Counted from the first letter of the stretch, positions 17,187-25,570 are shown. The stretch: 64,000 bases of DNA from Aureisphaera sp963669405 (GCA_963669405.2 CAXXHF010000002.1:2418001-2482000), one strand, 5' to 3'. Translations and numbers: made by a program. Notes: generated from the sequence alone by a model not told the origin.

Positions 17187-19295
17187 ATGAAGAAATTTCC
17201 AGTCCTTTTAGTTCTGCTCCTCTTTTTTGGTAACCAAATTCACTCACAAGACCTGTTCGAAAAATATCCCGTTTTTTCTGAATGTGAGAATGTGGATGTA
17301 AGTGAATTGAAAGCTTGTTTCAACAATCAAGTTAGACAACTTATTTCTGAGAATTTTCAAGAACCTGAAATCATATCTCAAGAAAATTATAAGGGTGAAC
17401 TGGGTGTACTTTTTGAAGTGACTGATGAAGGAAATTTCGAAGTATTGTATATCGACGCTGTGTACCCAGAACTTAAGGAAGAACTTACTAGGGTTTTTGA
17501 GGCCTTCCCAAAAATAGAATCTGCAACGTATAATGGGAGGCCTATCAGCACCCAATATACTTTTAATTTTGGCGTTCCTTTGGGAATGTTTGTAGATGAG
17601 GTGGCACAAAAAGAACCGGATAATTTGGATGGAGGAAATGTGTCGACAGAAGTTATCGGAAATGAAGAGCATCCAGAATACGATGCTATTGAAAAATTTC
17701 CTTATGAGAATGATGAATATACAAGCGGGATTAATATCCCATTGTCACACCACAATTATGGGTTGTTTGATCCTTCACTTAACCAAATAGGAAGTAATAA
17801 CCACACAGCGCAGAAACCATTTGTGTATTCTGACGTAAACAAATACTACAATTTTGCCGATGAGAATGCCAAAATATCCAAAACTCGTAGCACGTGGTTG
17901 GGTAGGAAATGGTGGAATGAACACATGGTGAGGATCAAAGGCAAAGATTTTTGGCTCACTTTGGACCCCGGAGTAGATTTGCAAGTAGGGAAAGACACAG
18001 ATTCTGATATAGATACCTACAATAATACCAGATTAGTATACGCACAGGGGGGGCTTGGAAAGCAAATCAATTTTTTTGCTGTGGTCTATGAAAGTCAAGG
18101 TCGTTTTGCAGATTACTTTAATCGCTTCGCAGAAGCTCGTGCTCCAGATGGCGGAAACCCTGCTATTATTCCGGGAAGAGGGATTGCAAAAAATTTCAAA
18201 ACAGATTCGTATGATTATCCAATAGCAACGGGACATGTTTCCTATACACCCAGTAAGTATTTTAATTTGCAATTAGGGCATGGTAAAAACTTCATAGGAG
18301 ATGGATACCGTTCTTTGTTTTTAAGTGATAACGCAAGTCCGTATCCTTTTTTTAAGTTGAATACTACTTTTTGGAAGTTAAAGTATACCAATACATGGAT
18401 GTCATTGCGGGATGTTCGTAGCGAGGTAACAGCAGATGGTTCGTTTCGCACTAAATATATGGCCAATCATTACCTCAGTTATAATGTCACCAAACGATTG
18501 AATATTGGTTTGTTTGAATCTGTTATTTGGGAAAATGACAATGATCGTGGATTCGATTTCAATTACCTAAATCCAGTTATATTTTACCGTGCTATTGAGT
18601 TTTCAACTGGATCTAGAGGAGGAAATGCTATTATTGGGTTAAGTGCAAAGTATAAGTTTACGAACCGATTTAATATGTATAGCCAATTGATTATCGATGA
18701 ATTTTCTTCTTCAGATATCTTTGGAGGAAACGGGAGTTATAAAAATAAGATTGGATATCAAATTGGCGGAAAATATTACGATGCCTTTGGCTTGAAGGGG
18801 TTAAACCTTCAAGCCGAATACAATCGTGTACGTCCTTATACCTATGCTCACAATTCTGTGGTACTCAATTATGGCCATAACAATCAATCTATGGCGCATA
18901 CACTTGGAGCTAACTTTTCTGAGTTTATAGGAATTGCTAGATATCAGAATGGCCGCATATTTGGTGATGCGAAGGTGATTGTGGCAAAACGGGGCTTTGA
19001 ATTCAATACATCAGAAGATAGCGCATTCTATGGTGGAAATATTTATGGTAACGAAGATGATCGTATATCTGATGATGGAAATGAATTGGCACAGGGAAAT
19101 ACGACAGATTTTTTCCACGCAGAAATTCAGGCTGGCTATCTCATAAATCCTGCTACCAATTTAAAAATATATGGGAGTTTAATCATAAGAGATTTTAGTC
19201 CAGAAATAGATACAGAGACAGTTTTCAAGAATAATACGACATGGGTTAATTTTGGAATTCGTACAGACCTCTTTAATTGGTACAACGATTTCTAA
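17187..19295 (+). CDS. remB: Gliding motility protein RemB, Wzi-like outer-membrane barrel with N-terminal TonB-like domain
   Basis: A 702-aa protein. Residues 1-20 are a signal peptide (LVLLLFFGNQIHSQD). Residues about 25-135 (KYPVFSECENVDVSELKACF to NFGVPLGMF) follow the same pattern as the TonB C-terminal domains of the two preceding genes. From about 190 the protein is a capsule-assembly Wzi-like beta-barrel: HNYGLFDPSLNQ, GKDFWLTLDPGVDLQVGKD, then many aromatic-rich strands ending VNFGIRTDLFNWYNDF. In F. johnsoniae, as I recall, remB lies a few genes from sprA and its loss affects motility-related surface properties. The name rests on that order plus architecture. Other possible labels are Wzi family or hypothetical outer-membrane protein. 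Confidence 0.8.
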   Translation: MKKFPVLLVLLLFFGNQIHSQDLFEKYPVFSECENVDVSELKACFNNQVRQLISENFQEPEIISQENYKGELGVLFEVTDEGNFEVLYIDAVYPELKEELTRVFEAFPKIESATYNGRPISTQYTFNFGVPLGMFVDEVAQKEPDNLDGGNVSTEVIGNEEHPEYDAIEKFPYENDEYTSGINIPLSHHNYGLFDPSLNQIGSNNHTAQKPFVYSDVNKYYNFADENAKISKTRSTWLGRKWWNEHMVRIKGKDFWLTLDPGVDLQVGKDTDSDIDTYNNTRLVYAQGGLGKQINFFAVVYESQGRFADYFNRFAEARAPDGGNPAIIPGRGIAKNFKTDSYDYPIATGHVSYTPSKYFNLQLGHGKNFIGDGYRSLFLSDNASPYPFFKLNTTFWKLKYTNTWMSLRDVRSEVTADGSFRTKYMANHYLSYNVTKRLNIGLFESVIWENDNDRGFDFNYLNPVIFYRAIEFSTGSRGGNAIIGLSAKYKFTNRFNMYSQLIIDEFSSSDIFGGNGSYKNKIGYQIGGKYYDAFGLKGLNLQAEYNRVRPYTYAHNSVVLNYGHNNQSMAHTLGANFSEFIGIARYQNGRIFGDAKVIVAKRGFEFNTSEDSAFYGGNIYGNEDDRISDDGNELAQGNTTDFFHAEIQAGYLINPATNLKIYGSLIIRDFSPEIDTETVFKNNTTWVNFGIRTDLFNWYNDF

Positions 19296-19317
19296 ACAGA
19301 ATCACAAAGAGATTTAA

Positions 19318-20331
19318 TTAATTGCCTCTTCTGTTTTCGTATTTTACTTCTGCAGCATTAAAAAACACTTTAATGAACTCTCTTGTGGAAATAAATCCAC
19401 CGCCAAATCCTTTGTCGTCAAAAGGTTTTGCGACATCGTCCAAAGCAATTATTTCATCCAGAGTCTTTCCTTTTACATAATAATAGGCAACACGATCTTT
19501 AAGATACTTCATCATAGAGTGTGTTTCCTTTACATCTTTAATAGAGGCAATATCACCATGTCCAGGGATAATAACAGTGTCTTCATCGGCAAAGGTTAGT
19601 ATCTTTTGCAATCCATTGATATAGCCTTCCATGCTACCACCACTATTTACATCTACAAAAGGATATTTCCCTTTTATATAAGCATCACCTGTATGAATTA
19701 CATTGCTTTCGGTAAAATATATCATAGTGTCCCCATCGGTATGGGCCTTATGTATATGAAATAGCATAATCTTTTCGCCATTATAATAAAATGTAGAGCC
19801 ACCAGAGTATGTAATCATGGGTGAGATGTATTCTGCTTCCAAGGATTTTCCAACTTGTTCTGCATAGCGCTTTGCACTTTCAGAGGCCTCTTCGTCACTG
19901 TTAGCATCTTTTTTGGCCTTTTCTAGACCTTCATTATATGCCTTCTCAACAGATTTGGAGTTTTGCGCGTTTTCTTTCTTTAAAATTCTTGATCTTACAT
20001 TTTCATGGGCAAATAAAACAGCTCCTTCCTTACTTAGATTTTCGTTTCCACCTACATGATCGCCATGATGATGCGTATTTATTAGAAAACGAATGGGTTT
20101 GTCACTTAACTCTTTAATAGCTGCGATAACCTGTGGACTAGCTTCTGCAAATTGACTGTCGATGACTAAAACTCCATCGGCTCCAAAGCTAACACCAATA
20201 TTGCCTCCCTTTCCTTTAAGCATGTATATGCTGTCATTGACTTGAACTTTTGTAACAGGAATCATTGCGTCTTGTGCCATTAGCATAGAAGAACTTGCAA
20301 AAATTAAAACCCATAAAATTGTAAATCGCAT
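19318..20331 (-). CDS. Secreted metallo-beta-lactamase-fold hydrolase
   Basis: A 337-aa exported metal hydrolase. From the chosen ATG (20331) it begins with a signal peptide (MRFTILWVLIFASSSMLMAQD); the open frame extends further upstream but without signal-peptide character. The zinc-binding motif is THHHGDHVGG, followed by DSNEEAS-type charged insertion, HIHKAHTDGDTMIYF, VIHTGDAYIKGKYPF and VIIPGHGDIAS, all typical of the superfamily. The substrate is unknown. It resembles periplasmic MBL-fold proteins rather than a true B1 beta-lactamase, so it should not be read as a resistance gene. It is convergent with remB and divergent from ctaB. Confidence 0.88.
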   Translation of the reverse strand: MRFTILWVLIFASSSMLMAQDAMIPVTKVQVNDSIYMLKGKGGNIGVSFGADGVLVIDSQFAEASPQVIAAIKELSDKPIRFLINTHHHGDHVGGNENLSKEGAVLFAHENVRSRILKKENAQNSKSVEKAYNEGLEKAKKDANSDEEASESAKRYAEQVGKSLEAEYISPMITYSGGSTFYYNGEKIMLFHIHKAHTDGDTMIYFTESNVIHTGDAYIKGKYPFVDVNSGGSMEGYINGLQKILTFADEDTVIIPGHGDIASIKDVKETHSMMKYLKDRVAYYYVKGKTLDEIIALDDVAKPFDDKGFGGGFISTREFIKVFFNAAEVKYENRRGN

Positions 20332-20354
20332 AAGATATCTATTTAGTATAAGGG

Positions 20355-20362
20355 CGAATTTA
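20355..20362 (-). promoter_or_regulatory. Possible -7 box for the MBL-fold gene
   Basis: Read on the minus strand this is TAAATTCG, seven of eight to TAnnTTTG, 23 bases before the chosen ATG at 20331. Confidence 0.35.
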
Positions 20363-20427
20363 AGAAAATAGCTTAAATACATGGGTAACAATATAAGATA
20401 TATATTGTAAAAATTGGGGTAGTGGTG

Positions 20428-20435
20428 TATCTTTG
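20428..20435 (+). promoter_or_regulatory. ctaB -7 box TATCTTTG
   Basis: A perfect TAnnTTTG box. It covers the TTG at 20433 that opens the ctaB frame, so that codon cannot be the start; the TTG at 20460 is 24 bases after the box. Confidence 0.7.
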
Positions 20436-20459
20436 CAGCGTTTTCAAAAACAGGCACTT

Positions 20460-21356
20460 TTGTCCAAAACACAATCTACATCCATTCCAGTTCTAGCGAT
20501 CAGAAATTTTACTGAGATCACCAAAATGCGGCTCTCTATAAGTGTGGTCTTCTCTTCTGTGGCGGGTTATTTGCTGGGGGTTGAAAATGGGGTTGATTTT
20601 AATACGCTGCTATTACTGTGTTTAGGGGGGTATTGCATGGTGGGAGCTTCCAATGTTTACAATCAAATAATCGAGAAAGATTTGGATGCCCTTATGGAAA
20701 GAACAAAGGATCGGCCTATTCCTGCAGGAAGAATGAAGGTAAATACTTCCTTTGCCCTAGCAAGCTTACTCACTATAATAGGGATTGCTTTATTGTACTA
20801 TATAAACCCAAAAACAGCCATGTTTGGGGCTATTTCCATTTTCATGTATGTGAGTTTGTATACTCCATTAAAGACCAAGACACCACTTTCCGTTTTTGTG
20901 GGAGCATTTCCAGGAGCTATTCCATTTATGTTAGGATGGGTAGCTGCAACCAATGATTTTGGGATAGAGCCAGGTACATTGTTTATGGTTCAATTTTTTT
21001 GGCAGTTTCCTCATTTTTGGGCCATTGGCTGGTTTCTGTATGACGATTATAAACGAGGTGGCTTCTTTATGCTTCCCAATGGAAAAAGAGATAAAGGAAC
21101 CGCCATTCAAGTAATTTTGTACTGTGTTTGGACGGTGTTAGCATCATTAATTCCAGTAGCTGGTGTTACGGGAAGGTTATATCTTACCCCAATTTCTGGA
21201 TTTATTATTTTAGGAATTGGAATTTGGTTGATCTATTATGCAGTTAGACTATACCGATTAAAAACAGACAAGGCAGCTCGGCAGTTAATGCTGGTGAGTG
21301 TAAGTTATATAACGCTATTGCAAATTATTTACGTAGCCGATAAATTTATTCGTTAA
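20460..21356 (+). CDS. ctaB: Protoheme IX farnesyltransferase (haem O synthase) CtaB
   Basis: A polytopic prenyltransferase that adds a farnesyl group to haem B, making haem O for haem-copper oxidases. The polyprenyl-diphosphate site is VYNQIIEKDLDALMERTKDR, and the later conserved region reads YTPLKTKTPLSVFVGAFPGA; FWQFPHFWAIGWFLYDDYKR is also diagnostic. About nine hydrophobic segments are visible. The start is TTG 20460, giving 298 aa; the next possible start, ATG 20526, would remove part of the first conserved segment. The stop TAA shares its last base with the ATG of the next gene, so the oxidase genes are coupled to it. Confidence 0.95.
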   Translation: MSKTQSTSIPVLAIRNFTEITKMRLSISVVFSSVAGYLLGVENGVDFNTLLLLCLGGYCMVGASNVYNQIIEKDLDALMERTKDRPIPAGRMKVNTSFALASLLTIIGIALLYYINPKTAMFGAISIFMYVSLYTPLKTKTPLSVFVGAFPGAIPFMLGWVAATNDFGIEPGTLFMVQFFWQFPHFWAIGWFLYDDYKRGGFFMLPNGKRDKGTAIQVILYCVWTVLASLIPVAGVTGRLYLTPISGFIILGIGIWLIYYAVRLYRLKTDKAARQLMLVSVSYITLLQIIYVADKFIR

Positions 21357-21943
21357 TGAAAGATTACACACAAGGAACTAATGAAATGAAAACCCGAAGG
21401 GCCAAAAAGATGATGCTTTGGTTTGGGATTGTGAGTTTAGGAATGAGCTTTGCAGGGCTTACCAGTTCATATATTGTTAGTAAATCTAGAAAGGATTGGC
21501 TTCAGGATATGGAACTTCCTCCTGCCTTTTTTTGGAGCTTATTGGTCATTGTATTGAGCAGTATCACGATGCATTTTGCGAAAAAAAGTGTTCAGAACGA
21601 AAAATCTAGAGAAGGATTATTGCTATTATTGGCCACTTTTTCTTTAGGTATCCTGTTTATTTGGTTACAGTTTAAGGGCTTTGTGCAGATTGTAGAAGAC
21701 ATGGGGATCAATTTTACAGGTCCAACAAGTAACATTAAAGGAACATTTATATATGTAATAGCCATAGTGCATATAGCTCATGTTGTAGCGGGCCTAATTG
21801 CACTGTTGGTTGTAATTTATAATCATTATAAACAGAAGTACAATAACGGGAAAACCCTTGGAATAGAACTAGCTGCTACATTCTGGCATTTTGTTGACTT
21901 TTTATGGATTTATCTCTTTTTGTTTTTCTATTTCGTTAGATAA
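21356..21943 (+). CDS. Haem-copper oxidase subunit III family protein (short form)
   Basis: A 195-aa membrane protein with five hydrophobic segments and the subunit III signatures SFAGLTSSYIVSKS, HIAHVVAGLIALLVVIY and ATFWHFVDFLWIYLFLFFYF. Subunit III is a non-catalytic core subunit of cytochrome oxidase. It overlaps ctaB by one base. A second, longer subunit III follows directly from its own promoter, so this short form may be a structural partner or a paralogue specialised for assembly. Catalytic subunits I and II are not in the window. Confidence 0.88.
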   Translation: MKDYTQGTNEMKTRRAKKMMLWFGIVSLGMSFAGLTSSYIVSKSRKDWLQDMELPPAFFWSLLVIVLSSITMHFAKKSVQNEKSREGLLLLLATFSLGILFIWLQFKGFVQIVEDMGINFTGPTSNIKGTFIYVIAIVHIAHVVAGLIALLVVIYNHYKQKYNNGKTLGIELAATFWHFVDFLWIYLFLFFYFVR

Positions 21944-21953
21944 AAATTATACT

Positions 21954-21961
21954 TATTTTTG
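21954..21961 (+). promoter_or_regulatory. -7 box TATTTTTG for the second subunit III gene
   Basis: A perfect TAnnTTTG box, 26 bases before the ATG at 21988, showing that the cluster has an internal promoter. Confidence 0.65.
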
Positions 21962-21987
21962 CACACTAAATAAACCAATATCTTTAT

Positions 21988-22971
21988 ATGGAATCTACTG
22001 TTGCTAAAACAGGTACTGAAGGAAAAACCTGGGGCGGGGGAAACCGTCCTCTCAATGCCAGCTATGGCAAGATGATGATGTGGTTTTTCATTGTATCTGA
22101 TGCATTGACATTTTCTGGATTTATCGCTGCTTATGGATTTTCCAGATTTAAGTTTATAGACGCCTGGCCTATTGCCGATGAGGTATTCACACACGTTCCT
22201 TTCTTGCATGGAGTCCCTGCACCTATGTACTATGTAGCTTTCATGACATTGGTGCTTATCTTTTCTTCTGTAACTATGGTATTGGCCGTAGATGCAGGTC
22301 ATAAAATGCAAAAGAACAAAGTCATATGGTATATGTTCTTCACCATTATTGGGGGTGCTATATTCGTAGGTTCTCAAGCATGGGAATGGGCAACATTTAT
22401 TAAAGGAGATTATGGTGCTGTAGAAACTAAAGGAGGAAAGATTCTTCAGTTTTTGGACACCGATGGGGAACGCGTAGCAATTGCTAGTTTTGCAGAACAC
22501 CTACCTACAGATAGGGCTACCCACGAAAGAAAAAATGGAATTTGGTATGACAAAGAGCCAGAAACAAGAACAACTTATTCTTACGAAGAAGTTAAGGCCG
22601 GTTTTCTTGCAAACGATAATTTGTTGATCCGAACCCAATACCTAGACGAGAATGGACATCCTACTGTATTATCTAGGGAAGAATCTGTAGCGAAACTGGT
22701 AAATGATGGTAAGTTGGTTGTTGAAGGTGCTAACTTGAAACGCAATGAATATGGTCATCCATTATTCGCTAATTTCTTCTTTTTCATTACAGGATTTCAC
22801 GGATTTCACGTATTCTCTGGAGTGCTAATTAATTGTATTATTTTCTTCAATGTAATTATAGGTACTTATGAAAAGAGAAAGAGTTACGAAATGGTGGAGA
22901 AAGTTGGGCTGTATTGGCACTTTGTAGATTTAGTATGGGTATTTGTATTTACTTTCTTCTATCTGGTTTAA
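21988..22971 (+). CDS. Cytochrome c oxidase subunit III (long form)
   Basis: A 327-aa subunit III. The N-terminal half has membrane segments such as MMMWFFIVSDALTFSGFIAAY and YYVAFMTLVLIFSSVTMVLAV. The C-terminal part has the family motifs FFFITGFHGFHVFSGVLINC and YWHFVDLVWVFVFTFFYLV. Residues about 148-254 form a hydrophilic insert of around 100 aa between membrane segments, absent from the short copy. Such inserts occur in Bacteroidota subunit III proteins to my knowledge, but their role is not known to me. It is followed after 21 bases by subunit IV. Confidence 0.92.
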   Translation: MESTVAKTGTEGKTWGGGNRPLNASYGKMMMWFFIVSDALTFSGFIAAYGFSRFKFIDAWPIADEVFTHVPFLHGVPAPMYYVAFMTLVLIFSSVTMVLAVDAGHKMQKNKVIWYMFFTIIGGAIFVGSQAWEWATFIKGDYGAVETKGGKILQFLDTDGERVAIASFAEHLPTDRATHERKNGIWYDKEPETRTTYSYEEVKAGFLANDNLLIRTQYLDENGHPTVLSREESVAKLVNDGKLVVEGANLKRNEYGHPLFANFFFFITGFHGFHVFSGVLINCIIFFNVIIGTYEKRKSYEMVEKVGLYWHFVDLVWVFVFTFFYLV

Positions 22972-22992
22972 TTTTATTGAATAGGCAAACAA

Positions 22993-23376
22993 ATGGCACA
23001 CGAACATAAATTAGAGATTTTTAGAGGGCTTTTAAAGTTTAAGTCTAATGTAACCAAGATTTGGGGAGTGTTTTTCTTCCTTTGTATTGTTACAGCTGTA
23101 GAAGTTGTTTTGGGTATTATAAAACCTGAAATACTTACAGGAAACCGTTTCTTGGCAATGAAATGGTTAAACTGGATATTTATTATTCTTACACTTGTGA
23201 AAGCATACTACATTACTTGGGATTTTATGCACCAGCGTGATGAGACCAAAGGTTTAAGAAGATCAGTAGTGTGGACAGCAGTGTTTCTTATTTGCTATCT
23301 AATACTGATATTACTAATAGAAGGAGATTACATTTTTGATGTGTACAAAGAGAATTACGTAAAATTCAATTTTTAA
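22993..23376 (+). CDS. Cytochrome c oxidase subunit IV-type protein
   Basis: A 127-aa protein with three transmembrane segments (IWGVFFFLCIVTAVEVVLGII, LNWIFIILTLVKAYYITWDF, VVWTAVFLICYLILILLIEG). The order charged N-terminus, membrane segments and short acidic tail match the bacterial COX4/prokaryotic cytochrome oxidase subunit IV family, thought to help assembly or stability of the binuclear centre. It lies last in the subunit III-III-IV group, and a terminator follows 20 bases after its stop. Confidence 0.88.
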   Translation: MAHEHKLEIFRGLLKFKSNVTKIWGVFFFLCIVTAVEVVLGIIKPEILTGNRFLAMKWLNWIFIILTLVKAYYITWDFMHQRDETKGLRRSVVWTAVFLICYLILILLIEGDYIFDVYKENYVKFNF

Positions 23377-23396
23377 TTGAATGATATCATAAAGTA

Positions 23397-23423
23397 AAAC
23401 CCTGTTATAAACAGGGTTTTTTT
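23397..23423 (+). terminator. Intrinsic terminator after the oxidase subunit IV gene
   Basis: A 10-bp perfect stem AAACCCTGTT/AACAGGGTTT with a 3-base loop and a T-tail. Confidence 0.9.
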
Positions 23424-23480
23424 GTGTTTAAAAACGAGTTAAAAATGTAGAATACTATTGCCCAAGCCCTATTTGGGTCG

Positions 23481-23488
23481 TATTTTTG
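23481..23488 (+). promoter_or_regulatory. -7 box TATTTTTG for the SCO/assembly group
   Basis: A perfect TAnnTTTG box, 14 bases before the GTG at 23503; it rules out the upstream frame opening at 23458 as the real start. Confidence 0.65.
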
Positions 23489-23502
23489 TAAAAAATATAT
23501 AC

Positions 23503-24177
23503 GTGCAGGTTAAAAAATTCATCATACTTGGAATTCTATTTTTACTGCCAATTTCGGTATACCTTTTTTTTGCTACAGGAAAGAACAATTTTGTGAAACT
23601 ACCCACATTGACCTATGGAGTTCATGAGCTTTCAGAATTTCAAAGTTTAGATGGGGGTCCTTTAGGGTTAAAAGATAGAATAACTGTTTTAATGTTCTTT
23701 GGTGAAGATGTAGAAGGTAAAAAAGCCAATGCGTTTAATCTGGCACATAAAATATATAAGAAGAACTACCAGTTCAGTGAATTTCAGTTTGTAGCCCTTA
23801 TTTCTGAAAATCAAAAAGAAACCGCTTCACAGCTAAAAGAAAAACTAAGGGAAATTGAGAATCCAGAAAATTGGCGCTTTGCTATAGGATCTCCAGAAGC
23901 TATTCAAGATGTTTTTTCATCGCTTAAAACCAACTCATCACTTTCAAAAGCAATGAGTACAAATTCTGTGTTCATTATAGATAAAGAGCAAAATCTTCGA
24001 GGAAGGAAAGATGATGAAGATTACGGAATGTTATATGGATTTAATGCAAGCGATTATGCTGAAATAAATAACAAGATGAGTGACGATATAAAAGTGGTTT
24101 TGGCAGAATACCGTCTGGCTCTCAAGAAATACAATGCTGATCGTAAAGATGAATTTAGAGACAAGAACCTTAAGTGA
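23503..24177 (+). CDS. Membrane-anchored thioredoxin-like/SCO-like protein lacking the CxxxC motif
   Basis: A 224-aa protein beginning at GTG 23503, with one N-terminal membrane anchor (FIILGILFLLPISVYLFFA) and a periplasmic domain. The layout resembles the SCO protein encoded next: a strand LKDRITVLMFFGEDVEGKKAN sits where SCO has EFFFTTCPSICPIM, followed by a helix and a SVFIIDKEQNLRGR strand typical of thioredoxin folds. The copper-binding or redox cysteines are absent, and no cysteine occurs in the periplasmic part. It is therefore probably a non-catalytic SCO relative acting in oxidase assembly; this is inference from fold pattern and position. It overlaps the region before the SCO gene. 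Confidence 0.7.
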   Translation: MQVKKFIILGILFLLPISVYLFFATGKNNFVKLPTLTYGVHELSEFQSLDGGPLGLKDRITVLMFFGEDVEGKKANAFNLAHKIYKKNYQFSEFQFVALISENQKETASQLKEKLREIENPENWRFAIGSPEAIQDVFSSLKTNSSLSKAMSTNSVFIIDKEQNLRGRKDDEDYGMLYGFNASDYAEINNKMSDDIKVVLAEYRLALKKYNADRKDEFRDKNLK

Positions 24178-24188
24178 TACATAAGGAT

Positions 24189-24812
24189 ATGAAGAATTAT
24201 TCGTACATAGGAATATCGTTTATCATATTATTGTTTGGAATATGGGCAGTACCCAAAATTGTAGATCGTTATTCAGAAAAGGAAATGGCAACCATTGGAA
24301 AGGTGCTGGATTTCAGTTTTACAAATCAAAACGGGGAAGCCATAACCAATAAAACCTATGAAGGGAAAGTCTACGTAGCCGAGTTTTTTTTCACCACCTG
24401 CCCATCCATATGTCCCATTATGAACCGTAACATGGTTAAGATCCAGAATGAGTTTTACGGGAACCCAAACTTGGGAATCGCATCCTTTAGTATTGATCCA
24501 GCCTATGACACTCCAGAAGTACTAAGCGATTATGCTGAAAATTATGGGATCACCAATCCAAACTGGAATTTATTGACTGGTGATAAGGAAGCTATTTTTA
24601 AATTGTCTAATGAAGGTTTCAATTTGTATGTTGGAGAAGCTGCAGAAGATGTAGGAGGATTTGAGCATAGTGGTTATTTTGCTTTAATTGATCAAGAAGG
24701 AAACATTCGTTCTCGTTACGATGAGAATAATAACCCGATTATTTATTATGATGGTCTGGAAGCAGAAGGAATACAGATGTTAATTGAGGATATAAAACTT
24801 CTTTTGAAATAA
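24189..24812 (+). CDS. SCO1/SenC family copper chaperone for cytochrome oxidase
   Basis: Delivers copper, or acts as a thiol reductase, for the CuA centre of oxidase subunit II. It is 207 aa from ATG 24189 (a GTG at 24174 overlapping the previous stop is the alternative). One N-terminal membrane anchor (IGISFIILLFGIWAVPKIV) is followed by a thioredoxin fold. The copper ligands are Cys71 and Cys75 in TTCPSICPIMNRN, and the distal histidine is in GGFEHSGYFALID. The acidic/Asp segment SFSIDPAYDTPEVL is typical of the family. It lies between the cysteine-less relative and a DUF420 protein, a standard oxidase-assembly setting. Confidence 0.94.
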   Translation: MKNYSYIGISFIILLFGIWAVPKIVDRYSEKEMATIGKVLDFSFTNQNGEAITNKTYEGKVYVAEFFFTTCPSICPIMNRNMVKIQNEFYGNPNLGIASFSIDPAYDTPEVLSDYAENYGITNPNWNLLTGDKEAIFKLSNEGFNLYVGEAAEDVGGFEHSGYFALIDQEGNIRSRYDENNNPIIYYDGLEAEGIQMLIEDIKLLLK

Positions 24813-24813
24813 T

Positions 24814-25335
24814 ATGGGACAAGTACAAACTAAAAAATACAATACTTGGATATGGATTTTGTCCATCGCTATTCCTCTGGTAGTGGCTGCATTATTTGGA
24901 ATTAAAATTCCTAATGTAAAGCCCCTTTCGTTTTTACCTCCAATTTATGCTTCCATAAATGGATTAACAGCAGTTTTGTTGATTTTGGCAGTAATACAGA
25001 TTAAAAAAGGAAATAGAGCAAACCATGAGCGGATCATGAAATTTTGTATTCTATTATCAATCCTGTTTTTGGGTATGTATGTAGCTTATCATATGACATC
25101 AGAATCAACAGCGTATGGTGGAGAAGGCGCCATTAAATATGTGTATTATGTAATCCTTATAAGCCATATAATTCTATCCATAGGAGTTATCCCCTTTGTT
25201 TTAGTAACCTATGTTCGGGCATTGACCGGAAATTTTGAAATGCACCGTAAAATAGCAAAGATCACCTTTCCAATTTGGTTGTACGTGGCTATTACTGGCG
25301 TTATTGTTTACCTAATGATTTCCCCGTATTATTAA
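24814..25335 (+). CDS. DUF420 membrane protein, CtaM-like oxidase assembly factor
   Basis: A 173-aa membrane protein with five hydrophobic segments. Histidines recur at loop or membrane edges: RANHERIMKF, YVAYHMTSES, LISHIILSIG and NFEMHRKIAK. This is the DUF420 pattern; the family includes CtaM, required for cytochrome aa3-type oxidase maturation in Staphylococcus (family knowledge). Its ATG follows the SCO stop by one base, supporting a joint role in metal or haem insertion. The direct function in Bacteroidota is inferred. Confidence 0.88.
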   Translation: MGQVQTKKYNTWIWILSIAIPLVVAALFGIKIPNVKPLSFLPPIYASINGLTAVLLILAVIQIKKGNRANHERIMKFCILLSILFLGMYVAYHMTSESTAYGGEGAIKYVYYVILISHIILSIGVIPFVLVTYVRALTGNFEMHRKIAKITFPIWLYVAITGVIVYLMISPYY

Positions 25336-25339
25336 TGAT

Positions 25340-25570
25340 ATGAAGAATAAGCATCTGGTTATATTATTGCTTTTTTTACTGGCATCTTTGCCTGTAGAAG
25401 CCCAGTGTGCTATGTGCCGAGCAGTCTTGGAGACTGAGGAAGGTGGAAATACCGCAAAAGGGATTAACGATGGAATTGCGTACCTCATGCTTTTCCCCTA
25501 TTTACTTGTAGGAGGTTTAGGCTATGTTATATATAGGATGCACAAGAAGGCCCAACAAGAAGAAAATTAA
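25340..25570 (+). CDS. Small membrane protein with an N-terminal CxxC motif
   Basis: A 76-aa protein with a signal-like hydrophobic start (HLVILLLFLLASLPVEAQ), then CAMCRAVLETEEGG just after the predicted cleavage or membrane exit, and a second membrane segment (GIAYLMLFPYLLVGGLGYVIY) before a basic tail. The CxxC could bind copper or haem, or undergo thiol exchange on the periplasmic side. It lies 4 bases after the DUF420 gene at the end of the oxidase-assembly group, which suggests a role there. I do not recognise a named family. Confidence 0.8.
   Translation: MKNKHLVILLLFLLASLPVEAQCAMCRAVLETEEGGNTAKGINDGIAYLMLFPYLLVGGLGYVIYRMHKKAQQEEN

Noticed and set aside
19318..20331. Metallo-beta-lactamase antibiotic-resistance gene
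   Set aside because: The fold and HxHxDH motif are shared by many hydrolases; length, insertions and context do not show a true B1 lactamase.
20332..20472. Upstream extension of the MBL-fold gene to 20472
   Set aside because: It would run through the ctaB promoter and precede an already complete signal peptide.
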